A stretch of DNA of 64,000 nucleotides, taken from Thiothrix fructosivorans. GTDB lineage: Bacteria > Pseudomonadota > Gammaproteobacteria > Thiotrichales > Thiotrichaceae. This document shows positions 42,670-51,078 of the stretch, piece after piece. The position numbers were made by a program, and so were the translations under genes. Position 1 is the stretch's first letter; each line of letters starts with the position of its first letter. Where the stretch lies: NCBI RefSeq assembly GCF_017349355.1, contig NZ_JAFMPM010000008.1:558001-622000 (forward strand), given 5' to 3'. The notes beneath the pieces were generated by a model. That model was given only the letters and a program-made list of their open reading frames with translations. It did no database searches and was not told the DNA's origin.

Positions 42670-44456
42670 CAGCTCACTGGTGTTGCGTAAATATCACCTG
42701 TACCGTCAAAGTCAATAGATGGGTTGAAATTCAATAATTTGCTTGGATTGCTGCTGTAATAAGTCGGTTGTGCCGTCGCAGTTGCTTGGGAAAAGTCATA
42801 GGCGTTCTCCGATTGGTCAAGCCAAGATGCGACACTTGCACCATCTGTTGCTGCGATACCCGCATCGGCTTTCACCCATGTTTCAAGACCTCCGGCAACA
42901 CCACCCGGTGCCGTGGCGATTTTGCCTCTGAGTGGTGCAATAGCGGGATTGTTGTCAGGGTCATTGCTGGTAATTTGTAAGGCGGCTGATTTTTCACCAA
43001 ATACGGTGTCAGTGAATGTCATGTCCACGGTACAGGCTTGGTTAGCATTCAATGTGGTAGCATTGGCGCACGTACCGCCTGTCACTGAGAATGCCCCAGC
43101 ATCTGTTCCGGTAATATTTACGGCCGATGAGCTGGCAAGGATCAGCGGGTCTACCGTAGTAGCAACCAACGCCTCGGAGGTTAAGCCGGATGCATCAACG
43201 GGTGAATTCTGGTTGGTGATGGTGTTGTCACCCAGTTGACCATAAAGGTTATAACCCCAGCATTTGATCCCACCTGCTGTCGTGGTTGCACAGGTGTGGG
43301 AAGCATCATTATTGTCATCCACATCAATGGCTTTAACACCGCTGCTCAAACCAGTAACACTGACAGGCGTGGTGCGCTGTGTGACAGAAGCATCACCCAG
43401 TTGGCCGTAACCATTGTCGCCCCAGCATTTTGCACCGCCATTGACAACAGCACAGGCATGATAGCGCCCCGCATCAATCGCAGTAACACCGCTGCTCAAA
43501 CCCGAAACATCAACAGGCGTGTTTTTAGTGATGACAGTGCCATCGCCTAATTCACCATGACCATTATAGCCCCAGCATTTTGCCTTCCCCTCCAATGTGA
43601 TGGCACAGGTTTGCAGTTGTCCTGCTGAAATGGCAGTAACATTGGATAGACCAACCACATCTACAGGTGTCGTGCTGTTGGTGGTAGTGCCATTGCCTAA
43701 CTGACCATAAAGGTTATAACCCCAACATTTTGCTCCTCCTGTATCGGTGGTAATGGCACAGGCATAATCCCCACCAGCAGAGATGGCGATAGCTTTGGTA
43801 ATGCCTGTAACCTTGATGGGGGTTGAGCTGTTGCTGGTCGTGCCATCACCCAACTTACCGTAGGTATTTTGTCCCCAGCACGTAATTGAGCCATCACTGA
43901 TGAGAGCGCATGAATAGTTCTCACCACTGGAAATGGCGGTTGCGTTAGTCACGCCGGACACTGCGACCGGGGATGTTCGTTGGATTGTTGTACCATCACC
44001 TAACTGACCCTGGGCATTGTAACCCCAGCATTTGACGCTACCATCGTTGAGTAATGCACAGGCATGGAGGTTGCCTGCCGACACCTGAACGGCATTGTTG
44101 ATACCTGTAACGGCGACAGGAATTTTACTGTCAGTGATTGCGCCATTACCTAGCTTCCCATTGGCTCCATTGCCCCAGCATTTGACCCCACCGGAGGATT
44201 CGACCGCACAAGAAAACCACGTGCCAGTTGTGACAGTGGCAGGCATTGGGTTGTAGTTGAGTACTGTAGCGATTCGTGTGCTACTGCCACCTTTTGCAAC
44301 AGCGCCGAAGTCAATCGCGTTTTGCTCAATCAGGATATTGGGCGCTGTCGCAAACGCTAGCATAGGGAAGAGGAAGGTAGTGAGCAGTAACAACAGGGAA
44401 TGCCACAGTGACAATCTCTTGTTGTCCATCCGTTGATAAGGGAGTGGGTTTTTCAT
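42669..44456 (-). CDS. Giant secreted surface protein, N-terminal RCC1 part
   Basis: 595 residues from ATG 44456 (GGGG about 8 bases upstream); ATG 44429 and ATG 44525 are also in frame. The signal peptide ends in PMLAFA. Then come an HYDIN/ASH-type domain start, seven RCC1 repeats (each with KCWGYNxxGQLG; 43170-44230), a second ASH-like region ([26 protein letters not shown]) and the first half of a ConA-like domain ([11 protein letters not shown]... [14 protein letters not shown]). The frame then shifts and stops at TGA 42669-42671, where the next frame's ATG overlaps. Adding one T in GGTGATATTTACGC restores [15 protein letters not shown] and the continuous domain. Confidence 0.85.
   Translation of the reverse strand: MKNPLPYQRMDNKRLSLWHSLLLLLTTFLFPMLAFATAPNILIEQNAIDFGAVAKGGSSTRIATVLNYNPMPATVTTGTWFSCAVESSGGVKCWGNGANGKLGNGAITDSKIPVAVTGINNAVQVSAGNLHACALLNDGSVKCWGYNAQGQLGDGTTIQRTSPVAVSGVTNATAISSGENYSCALISDGSITCWGQNTYGKLGDGTTSNSSTPIKVTGITKAIAISAGGDYACAITTDTGGAKCWGYNLYGQLGNGTTTNSTTPVDVVGLSNVTAISAGQLQTCAITLEGKAKCWGYNGHGELGDGTVITKNTPVDVSGLSSGVTAIDAGRYHACAVVNGGAKCWGDNGYGQLGDASVTQRTTPVSVTGLSSGVKAIDVDDNNDASHTCATTTAGGIKCWGYNLYGQLGDNTITNQNSPVDASGLTSEALVATTVDPLILASSSAVNITGTDAGAFSVTGGTCANATTLNANQACTVDMTFTDTVFGEKSAALQITSNDPDNNPAIAPLRGKIATAPGGVAGGLETWVKADAGIAATDGASVASWLDQSENAYDFSQATATAQPTYYSSNPSKLLNFNPSIDFDGTGDIYATPVS
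43170..44230 (-). repeat. Seven RCC1 (beta-propeller) repeats
   Basis: Seven copies of a 45-52 residue unit with [KT]CWG.N..G.LG...TP..V.G......I..G..H.CA. Seven is the number needed to close one RCC1 propeller. Each unit carries two Cys (HACA...KCWG), which may form disulfides outside the cell. Confidence 0.88.
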
Positions 44457-44877
44457 TATGATCCCCGTGCTATTGGATTGTTTTTGACGAACAGCGCAAA
44501 TTTTTATGTATGTTCTATTGTCCAATTAATAGAGTCAATCGGCAAGTTAAAGCCGATAAACGCGCTAATGCACGGCGATAACGGAAGCAGCGACTCGCCA
44601 GAATGCGTTCTAGCTCTGCTTGTATGTTGGTGTTATTAATATTTATAAGCATGAATAAGCATCATCGGGGCTTGCCAGTGGCAACAGAAATTGCTTTACA
44701 GTGTAGCAACGTGCACGGTTGATTAGCTAAAAAAAGCTGCTCAAAGAAACCTCTAAGCAGCCAGAACTTAACGTAAAGACGTTAGAGAGTGTAACATCAG
44801 CTCATGAACGCTAAGGATAACAATTTATCCATGATGCTAATAGTAACAGTGCTTTGTAACATTATTGAGGACATCCT
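44457..44877. other. Intergenic region with a minus-strand small-RNA candidate
   Basis: No protein gene is seen. The left part is the leader of the giant minus-strand gene. Between 44729 and 44830 three hairpins stand in a row, the last a minus-strand terminator (see the ncRNA entry). GAGGAC at about 44864-44870 is the ribosome binding site of trxC. Confidence 0.5.
44729..44840 (-). ncRNA. Candidate small RNA with three hairpins
   Basis: Read on the minus strand: hairpin GGATAA-ATTG-TTATCC (44830-44815), hairpin TAACGT-CTTT-ACGTTA (44784-44769), then GCTGCT...AGCAGC (44761-44736) followed by seven T (44735-44729). No minus-strand protein gene lies upstream that this terminator could serve. 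The 5' end is not defined, and no strong promoter is seen. An alternative is that the hairpins belong to the trxC leader on the plus strand. Confidence 0.35.
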
Positions 44878-45312
44878 ATGAGTAATCCCATTAATCTCGT
44901 TTGCCCCGCGTGCGGCGTTACCAACCGTATTCCTGCCGAGCGTATCAGCGAACACCCCAAATGCGGCAAGTGCAGCAGCGACTTATTCAACGGGCATCCC
45001 ACTGAACTCAGTGGTGCGAATTTTAGCAAGCACATCGCCCGTAACGACATTCCGGTACTCGTTGATTTCTGGGCACCGTGGTGTGGACCTTGCCGTCAGA
45101 TGGCACCTGCTTTTGAGAAAGCCGCTGCGCAACTCGAACCTAACGTGCGCTTTGCTAAACTGAATACCGAAGACCACCAGATGGTGGGGGCGCATTACAA
45201 TATTCGCAGCATTCCGACGATGGTATTGTTCCGTAATGGGCAGGAAGTGGCGCGGCAGTCCGGTGCAATGGGGGCGGCGGATATTGTGCGCTGGGTGGAG
45301 AGTCAGCGCTAA
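44878..45312 (+). CDS. trxC: Thioredoxin TrxC (zinc-ribbon thioredoxin 2)
   Basis: 144 residues. The N-terminal zinc ribbon has two CxxC pairs (CPACG near residue 9 and CGKC near 30), followed by a thioredoxin domain with [13 protein letters not shown] and the RSIPTMVLF cis-Pro loop. TrxC is a cytoplasmic, oxidative-stress-linked thioredoxin; in E. coli it is under OxyR. GAGGAC ribosome binding site. Confidence 0.96.
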   Translation: MSNPINLVCPACGVTNRIPAERISEHPKCGKCSSDLFNGHPTELSGANFSKHIARNDIPVLVDFWAPWCGPCRQMAPAFEKAAAQLEPNVRFAKLNTEDHQMVGAHYNIRSIPTMVLFRNGQEVARQSGAMGAADIVRWVESQR

Positions 45313-45374
45313 AAACTTAATGCTTCGCGATTTATGGTTATGATAATGTCATCGCTTATTTTTTATGAAACATC

Positions 45375-46043
45375 ATGAGAGAGGCATTCGTCATGTTCGC
45401 AAAGCATAGGTTAGCGGTCGTCTTGTTGGCGGCAATCGGTTTCATGGGCGTGGCGGCGGCGGAACAACTGACCGCGCCCGTTGCCCCGACTGCCCCTCTT
45501 CCGCCGATGCCCCCCGTTGCCCCACAGGTGACCATCGCTACGGTTGCCCCTAGTGTTGCCGCACCTGTCACTGCGCCGATTACTGAGCAAGAAGTCGAGC
45601 AAGCCCAGCAAGCATGGGCAGCGAGTTTGGTAACGTTGGGGCAATTGCACCAAGCGGGTGGCGATGTGCAAAGCGCTGCGCTGCAATTGCTGAATCGCCT
45701 GTATGCCTATGACGAAGGCAAGGTGATATTCAAACCCACCAAAGCCGCTGTGGATGAATTCCGTGAAACCAAAGAGCAAGCCTTGTCGTATTTTGTAACG
45801 GGGCAAGTTGCCGAAGATCATGGTTTTGCGTTGCAACCGTGGTCAAAGGTACGCTTTGAAAATCACCAGATTGTGATCAATGCAGACACGGCGGAAGCGA
45901 TGGGCGTGTATTTCTTTACCGATGCAAAAACGGGCGCGGAAACCAAAGTGGATTTCACGTTCGGTTATAAACGTGCCAAGGCAGACGGTCACTTAGTGAT
46001 TTTCCTGCATCATTCCTCCTTGCCTTACGAGCCAAAGCACTAA
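45375..46043 (+). CDS. Exported SnoaL-like protein, unknown function
   Basis: 222 residues. Probably starts at 45375 or the ATG at 45393 (MFAKHRL...); a signal peptide ends near AAA. A Pro-rich linker (PVAPTAPLPPMPP) follows to about residue 65. The C-terminal 130 residues (QQAWAASLVTLGQL... VIFKPTKA... EALSYFVTG... VDFTFGYKRA... HHSSLPYEP) have the pattern of SnoaL/CaMKII-association-like folds. Homologs are often annotated as phosphoribosyl-AMP cyclohydrolase; nothing here supports that. The next gene starts 5 bases after the stop codon. Confidence 0.75.
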   Translation: MREAFVMFAKHRLAVVLLAAIGFMGVAAAEQLTAPVAPTAPLPPMPPVAPQVTIATVAPSVAAPVTAPITEQEVEQAQQAWAASLVTLGQLHQAGGDVQSAALQLLNRLYAYDEGKVIFKPTKAAVDEFRETKEQALSYFVTGQVAEDHGFALQPWSKVRFENHQIVINADTAEAMGVYFFTDAKTGAETKVDFTFGYKRAKADGHLVIFLHHSSLPYEPKH

Positions 46044-46047
46044 TCCT

Positions 46048-48039
46048 ATGGAAATCTACTGGCAGCAATTGCTGGAGACAGTCGCACAAAACCCGTGGCT
46101 GGCGATTACGCTCGCCTTCGTGGTGTCGATGGGCGAAGCCTTGCTGGTGGTAGGGTTCTTTTTCCCCAGCACGATTACCTTGGTGGCGATTGGCGGCATG
46201 GTCGGTTTGGGTAAACTGGCGTTCTGGCCGGTATTCATCGCGACCGCCTTGGGGGCAATCGCGGGGGATGCGGTGTCGTATTGGATCGGTTTCACCTACC
46301 GCGAGCGGCTCTATAATATGTGGCCGTTTTCGCGCTACGCTAATTTACTGGCATCTGGTGAAGCCTATTTTGCGCAGCATGGCGGCAAAAGTGTGGTGCT
46401 GGGACGTTTTATCCCCGGTGTGAAATCGGTCGTACCGGGGGTGGCGGGGATGATGGGGATGAACCCGACCCGCTTTACCTTTTTGAACGTGGTATCGGGT
46501 TTTGCATGGTCGGCAGCACATTTGTTACCCGCGATGTCGGCAGGTTTGGCGATGCACGCCTTAGGGCAAATCAGCCAGCGTTTGGCGTTAATGCTGGGTG
46601 TCGTGCTGGTGTTAACCACGTTGCTGGTGTGGGGCGGTAAGCACGGTATTGCCTTGGGGTTGCGGTATTTGCCGCGTGGTTTGCTGGCGTTACTGCATTG
46701 GGCGCAAGTGCATGACACGCGCATCGGGCGCGGCATCCGTCGTTTGATGGCATCGGAACACGCGGATTACCGGCTGGTGTTCTTGCTGAATTTGACGGTG
46801 GTGGTCGTCGTGATTGGTTTTGTTTGGTTACTGGAAAGTGTCGCACATCAAGGCGGGATGATTGGGTTTGACCATGCCTTCAGCCAGTCAATTCAAACCT
46901 TGCGGATGAATTGGATTGACCCGCTGATGTTGAGTGCTACCTTGCTGGGCGATGGTATTGTGGTCATGGCGGTATTGACAGCCATGCTGTTGGTGTTGGC
47001 GTGGTGGCGGCAATGGTGGTTGCTGGCGGGGGTTGCGCTTGCCTTTGTCGTAGCTGTGCTGTTCGTGGATGGCATGGCGTGGTTTGTACACGTTGTCCGC
47101 CCGACGGATGATGGCGACATTGGCTTTTTAGCGTTTGTCGTGCCGAGTGGCCATGCCACGGTGAGTTTTACCTTATTGGGTGTGTTGACGTGGTTTGCGC
47201 TGCGTGGCTGTCGGGCGTGGTGGAGCAATGTGGTGCTGGCATCCCTGTTGACTGGCATGGCGGTCATGGTGGCGTTTGCGCGGATTTATTGGGGGGCGCA
47301 TTGGCCTTCGGATGTATTGGCAGGTTGGTTGTTTGGGGTCGGTATTCTGGCGGTATTTGCACAAATGTTTCGGCAGGAAACGGTATCGCGAGGCTTGACG
47401 GCGAGTATCTTGCTGGCAAGTGGCTTGGCCTTGATGCTGGTTGGCGGTTGGCACCTGAAGCACGAATGGGCATCGGCAAAAACGCACTACACTCATCCGC
47501 TTGCGCCACCGCTAAACTTGGCACAGTTACCGCCTTGCCGTGCGGATGTGGCGGGGCAGTGCGAAGAACCGTTTGTATTGCGCTGGTATGGCAACCCCGC
47601 CGCCGTGTTGCCAGCGTTGCCGGATTGGGTGCAAGCACCGGATTGGTCATTGATGGTGTTAAACCGTTTCGCGTTTCCTAATAGCACGGCGACGCAATTG
47701 CCCGTATTGCCCAAGCTCAACGGTGGCAAAGCCGAAGCGTTTGCGTGGGTGAAACCGAGCGTGTTGGCGGGGATAGAAGGGCGTTACGTGTTGCGCCTTT
47801 ACCCGCAGCCCGTGCAGGACGGCGCAGCCCCCGCTTTCACGCTTTGGCAAGGCACGCTGGTGTTTGAAGGTTTGCACCATCCGTTTGGGCAATTGAGTGG
47901 ACTGTGGTCGCCGCCTGCGGGTGTGGCGTGCGTGGCTACGCCGTTGCTGTTAGGGTTGCCGCGTGCGCAAGCCATTGGTGATGTGTTGCCCAGTACGGAG
48001 GCGGGCGTGTGTGGCGGGCAACTGGTGGTCGCAGGGTAA
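46048..48039 (+). CDS. Fused DedA - PAP2 phosphatase - LssY C-domain membrane protein
   Basis: 663 residues. DedA/SNARE-associated domain at about 1-200 (GFFFPSTITL, GDAVSYWIG, RFIPGVKSVVPGVAG). PAP2 lipid phosphatase at about 245-450, with VRPTDD, PSGHATVSF and RIYWGAHWPSDVLAGW forming the acid phosphatase triad. LssY-like C-domain at about 480-663, ending GVCGGQLVV. Such fusions are predicted to dephosphorylate lipid phosphates such as undecaprenyl pyrophosphate or phosphatidate in the inner membrane; the DedA part may be a flippase. The Lss gene cluster name comes from Legionella. Confidence 0.9.
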   Translation: MEIYWQQLLETVAQNPWLAITLAFVVSMGEALLVVGFFFPSTITLVAIGGMVGLGKLAFWPVFIATALGAIAGDAVSYWIGFTYRERLYNMWPFSRYANLLASGEAYFAQHGGKSVVLGRFIPGVKSVVPGVAGMMGMNPTRFTFLNVVSGFAWSAAHLLPAMSAGLAMHALGQISQRLALMLGVVLVLTTLLVWGGKHGIALGLRYLPRGLLALLHWAQVHDTRIGRGIRRLMASEHADYRLVFLLNLTVVVVVIGFVWLLESVAHQGGMIGFDHAFSQSIQTLRMNWIDPLMLSATLLGDGIVVMAVLTAMLLVLAWWRQWWLLAGVALAFVVAVLFVDGMAWFVHVVRPTDDGDIGFLAFVVPSGHATVSFTLLGVLTWFALRGCRAWWSNVVLASLLTGMAVMVAFARIYWGAHWPSDVLAGWLFGVGILAVFAQMFRQETVSRGLTASILLASGLALMLVGGWHLKHEWASAKTHYTHPLAPPLNLAQLPPCRADVAGQCEEPFVLRWYGNPAAVLPALPDWVQAPDWSLMVLNRFAFPNSTATQLPVLPKLNGGKAEAFAWVKPSVLAGIEGRYVLRLYPQPVQDGAAPAFTLWQGTLVFEGLHHPFGQLSGLWSPPAGVACVATPLLLGLPRAQAIGDVLPSTEAGVCGGQLVVAG

Positions 48040-48078
48040 TGCTATACTGTGCCTATTTACCGTAACGTGTAGCACGCC

Positions 48079-48429
48079 ATGCAACTGGAAACCTTCACCA
48101 AAGCCCTCGCCGATCAAACCCGCTTACGCATCCTGCTATTGTTGGTGGGTAAGGAAGAATTGTGCGTGTGTGAACTGACGCAAGCCTTGGAACTGGCGCA
48201 ACCGAAGATTTCGCGCCATCTAGCGGTGTTGCGGGAAAGTGGTTTACTGCTGGATCGCAAAGCGGGGTTGTGGGTGTATTACCGCTTGCACCCTGAGTTG
48301 CCGTGTTTTTTGCTGGATGTTTTGGAGAACTTGCGGCTAGGCAGTGAAGGTGAAGCGCTGTTTCATGCCGACCGCCAACGGCTAGGGAGTGCGGAACGTC
48401 AAAGCGGTGTATGCCTGCCGTGTACATGA
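48079..48429 (+). CDS. arsR: ArsR-family arsenic-responsive repressor
   Basis: 116 residues, winged helix. The inducer-binding motif ELCVCEL has Cys29 and Cys31 at the start of the recognition helix, as in ArsR of the R773 type. The recognition helix reads QPKISRHLAVLRESGLL. The extreme C-terminus adds CLPCT (Cys112, Cys115). The following promoter with ATCTG-N6-CAGAT is a likely target. It is the first gene of the arsenic cluster. Confidence 0.93.
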   Translation: MQLETFTKALADQTRLRILLLLVGKEELCVCELTQALELAQPKISRHLAVLRESGLLLDRKAGLWVYYRLHPELPCFLLDVLENLRLGSEGEALFHADRQRLGSAERQSGVCLPCT

Positions 48430-48463
48430 ATCTTTTGTGACGAAACATAAAAAACGCCACTAC

Positions 48464-48484
48464 ATCTGATTTGACAGATATAAT
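48464..48484 (+). promoter_or_regulatory. Candidate operator/promoter of the GAPDH-arsJ unit
   Basis: The inverted repeat ATCTG-ATTTGA-CAGAT (48464-48479) runs directly into TATAAT (48479-48484), 34 bases upstream of the GAPDH start. A repressor bound here would cover the -10 box. ArsR is the obvious candidate regulator. Confidence 0.5.
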
Positions 48485-48517
48485 GAGCCACACTTTATTT
48501 ATGTTAAGGATCAGCTC

Positions 48518-49513
48518 ATGGCAAACATCGGCATCAACGGTTTCGGACGCATGGGGCGTTTAGGCATCCGCGCAGCATGGGTCAACCCCGCTTTCACCTT
48601 CACGCAAGTCAATGAAATTGCAGGCAATGCCACCACCTCTGCGCACTTGCTGAAATTCGATTCCATCCACGGCATCTGGTCGCCGGAATGCAGCGCCGAT
48701 GATGACAATATGATCGTTGATGGGCAAACCATTGCCTACAGCTCCAACAAAGCCATCGAAGACACCGATTGGTCAGGCTGCGACATCGTGCTGGAATGCA
48801 GCGGTAAATTCCGCAAAATCGAGCAATTGCAGGCGTATTTTGATCAGGGTGTGAAAAAAGTCATCGTTGCTGCCCCCGTTGAAGGCGCGTTAAACATCGT
48901 TTACGGTGTGAATGACGATTGCTACAACCCCGAAGAACACCATTTGATTACCGCCGCTTCTTGCACCACCAACTGCCTTGCACCCGTGGTCAAAGTCATG
49001 CACGAAAAGGTCGGTATCAAGCACGGCTGCATGACCACACTGCACAATATTACCAACACCCAAACCATTATCGACAAGGGGCATAAGGATTTGCGCCGCG
49101 CCCGGGCGTGCGGCGAATCCATGATCCCCACCACCACGGGGTCTGCCAAAGCCATCACCAAAATCTTCCCCGAACTGGCAGGCAAGCTCAACGGTCATGC
49201 GGTGCGGATTCCCTTGCTGAATGCCTCCCTCACCGATTTTGTGTTTGAGGCGGCGCGTGAAGTGACGGCGGAAGAATTGAACGGCTATTTCAAGGAAGCC
49301 TCAGAAACTTACCTGCAAGGCATTTTGGGTTACGAAGAACGCCCGCTGGTGTCAGTGGATTACAAGCATGACCCGCGCTCATCCATTATCGACGCGCCCT
49401 CCACGATGGTGATCGACGGTACGCAGGTGAAAATCTATGCGTGGTATGACAATGAGTGGGGCTACATGAACCGTATGATGGAATTGACGGCGAAAGTCGT
49501 GGCGAGTTTGTAA
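48518..49513 (+). CDS. ArsJ-associated glyceraldehyde-3-phosphate dehydrogenase
   Basis: 331 residues. NAD-binding [15 protein letters not shown], catalytic Cys in [10 protein letters not shown], and NEWGYMNRM at the C-terminus. It is placed between arsR and arsJ, the arrangement in which GAPDH attaches arsenate to glyceraldehyde-3-phosphate to give 1-arseno-3-phosphoglycerate for export by ArsJ. It is therefore a dedicated detoxification copy; the glycolytic gap is not in the window. The stop codon at 49513 is 2 bases from arsJ. Confidence 0.95.
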   Translation: MANIGINGFGRMGRLGIRAAWVNPAFTFTQVNEIAGNATTSAHLLKFDSIHGIWSPECSADDDNMIVDGQTIAYSSNKAIEDTDWSGCDIVLECSGKFRKIEQLQAYFDQGVKKVIVAAPVEGALNIVYGVNDDCYNPEEHHLITAASCTTNCLAPVVKVMHEKVGIKHGCMTTLHNITNTQTIIDKGHKDLRRARACGESMIPTTTGSAKAITKIFPELAGKLNGHAVRIPLLNASLTDFVFEAAREVTAEELNGYFKEASETYLQGILGYEERPLVSVDYKHDPRSSIIDAPSTMVIDGTQVKIYAWYDNEWGYMNRMMELTAKVVASL

Positions 49514-49515
49514 GC

Positions 49516-50712
49516 ATGACGCTCGATCTGCGCAATTACCTGACCGTCACTTTCGGCTACTGGGCATTCACCCTCACCGATGGTGCGTTGCGGATGCTGG
49601 TGGTGCTGTATTTCCACCAGCTCGGTTATTCGCCGTTTCAGGTGGCGATGCTGTTTTTGTTCTACGAATTTTTTGGCATTGTCACCAACTTGGTGGGCGG
49701 TTGGCTGGCAGCACGGCTGGGGTTGAATGTCACCATGCACGTCGGCATGGCGATGCAGGTCTTGGCGTTAGGGATGCTGATGCCGACCGCATGGTTATCC
49801 GTGCCGTATGTGATGTTCGCGCAGGCATTGTCCGGCATTGCCAAGGATTTAAACAAAATGTCGGCGAAAGCGAGTGTGAAAACGCTTGTACCTAAGGATG
49901 CGGATGCGAAGCTGTTCAAGTGGGTGGCGGTGCTGACGGGTTCAAAGAATGCGTTGAAGGGCGCGGGTTTTTTCCTTGGAGCGGCATTGTTGCAAGCGGT
50001 GGGTTTCCAGACAGCCTTGCTGATACTGGCGTTGAGCTTGTTTGTGATCACGATTTTGACCTTGCTGTTATTACCGAATGAGTTGGGCAAGTCGAAAGCC
50101 AAACCGAAATTTACCCAAGTGTTTTCCAATAATGCGGCAATCAATTGGCTGTCGGCGGCGCGGTTCTTTTTGTTCGGGGCGCGGGATGTGTGGTTTGTGG
50201 TCGCCGTGCCAGTGTTCATGGTGGGTGTGTTGGGCTGGAGTTTCATGCAGGTCGGCACATTCATGGCGGCGTGGGTGATCGGCTACGGGGTGGTGCAGGC
50301 GAGTGCGCCGGTCTTGTTGGGCTTGAAACACCATGCGCCGGGGGCAAAAGCGGCGCAGTTTTGGGCGTTGGTGTTGCTGCTGATTCCTGTGGGCATTGCG
50401 TTGGCGTTGGGTCAGGGTTGGGAGGCAACCACGGTATTGGTGGTGGGTTTGCTGATTTTCGGCGTGGTGTTTGCGATTAATTCCGCGCTGCATTCTTACC
50501 TGATTTTGGCTTACGCGGATCATGACAAGGTGGCGTTGAAAGTCGGGTTTTATTACATGGCGAATGCGGGCGGGCGCTTGGCGGGTACGGTGTTGTCGGG
50601 GTGGTCGTATCAGCACTACGGGCTGGAAGGCTGTTTGTGGTTGTCGGCGGGGTTTGTGTTGGCAGCGTTGTTGTTGTCGTTGCGCTTGCCGATGATAAGC
50701 AGTACGGCTTGA
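49516..50712 (+). CDS. arsJ: Organoarsenical efflux MFS transporter ArsJ
   Basis: 398 residues from ATG 49516; the longer frame overlaps the GAPDH gene. 12 transmembrane helices; starts LRNYLTVTFGYWAFTLTDGALRMLVV, with SGIAKDLNKMSAKASVKTLVP, a motif typical of ArsJ. It exports 1-arseno-3-phosphoglycerate, which then breaks down to arsenate outside. It is paired with GAPDH upstream. Confidence 0.95.
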   Translation: MTLDLRNYLTVTFGYWAFTLTDGALRMLVVLYFHQLGYSPFQVAMLFLFYEFFGIVTNLVGGWLAARLGLNVTMHVGMAMQVLALGMLMPTAWLSVPYVMFAQALSGIAKDLNKMSAKASVKTLVPKDADAKLFKWVAVLTGSKNALKGAGFFLGAALLQAVGFQTALLILALSLFVITILTLLLLPNELGKSKAKPKFTQVFSNNAAINWLSAARFFLFGARDVWFVVAVPVFMVGVLGWSFMQVGTFMAAWVIGYGVVQASAPVLLGLKHHAPGAKAAQFWALVLLLIPVGIALALGQGWEATTVLVVGLLIFGVVFAINSALHSYLILAYADHDKVALKVGFYYMANAGGRLAGTVLSGWSYQHYGLEGCLWLSAGFVLAALLLSLRLPMISSTA

Positions 50713-50728
50713 ATAGTCTGTTTTTCTG

Positions 50729-50750
50729 TATATTCACTTAATCGAATATA
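50729..50750 (+). promoter_or_regulatory. Operator-like inverted repeat before the second arsenic unit
   Basis: TATATTC-N8-GAATATA (perfect 7-bp arms) lies 38 bases upstream of the ATG at 50788. The right arm overlaps TATAGT, a possible -10 box. The sequence resembles ArsR/SmtB-family operators. Confidence 0.5.
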
Positions 50751-50787
50751 GTATGCTTGGCTATCGCTAAGCTAACAGGAAAAACGT

Positions 50788-51078
50788 ATGAACGCATCCT
50801 CACCTCCCTTGCATTCTTCCATCGTGGCCTTGGTGTCACTCGCGGCAGGTATTGCCGCCAAACACCCCAGCATGGGGCTGTGCCAAGTACAACGCCTGCG
50901 CTCCTTGGGTGTGTCGGAAGACCACATCAACACGGCGGTGGAAATTGCCCGTCATATTCGTGATGAAGCTGCGCAAAAGCTGGATGTGGCATTTGATGAG
51001 CAATTTGCCGGTGCGCCAGTGGTGGAGGCAGGCGGTGTTTGCTGTACGCCGACCGTATCCGGGCAAGCGTGCTGCTGA
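50788..51078 (+). CDS. Small helical protein with double Cys-Cys tail
   Basis: 96 residues. The central part (IVALVSLAAGIAAKHPSMGL...LGVSEDHINTAVEIARHIRDEAAQK) has the look of carboxymuconolactone decarboxylase/AhpD-like helices, but the CxxCxxH active site is absent (one Cys, residue 32). The C-terminus ends GGVCCTPTVSGQACC, with two Cys pairs at 85-86 and 95-96. AGGAAA precedes the ATG. The stop codon overlaps the ATG of the permease. A role as a thiol chaperone for trivalent arsenicals is inference from its tail and position. Confidence 0.8.
   Translation: MNASSPPLHSSIVALVSLAAGIAAKHPSMGLCQVQRLRSLGVSEDHINTAVEIARHIRDEAAQKLDVAFDEQFAGAPVVEAGGVCCTPTVSGQACC

Noticed and set aside
42685..42698. 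Programmed ribosomal frameshift in the giant gene.
   Set aside because: No slippery heptamer or downstream pseudoknot is visible; a simple one-base change or sequencing error explains it better.
44815..44830. GGATAACAATTTATCC resembling a lac operator half.
   Set aside because: It is a short hairpin in a leader region with no LacI-family gene or sugar genes near.
45375..46043. Annotation as phosphoribosyl-AMP cyclohydrolase, seen for similar proteins.
   Set aside because: It is exported and lacks the HisI metal-binding cysteines; the C-terminal pattern fits a SnoaL-like fold instead.
48518..49513. GAPDH as the housekeeping glycolytic enzyme.
   Set aside because: Its place between arsR and arsJ, with 2 bases to arsJ, matches the arsenate-specific copy.
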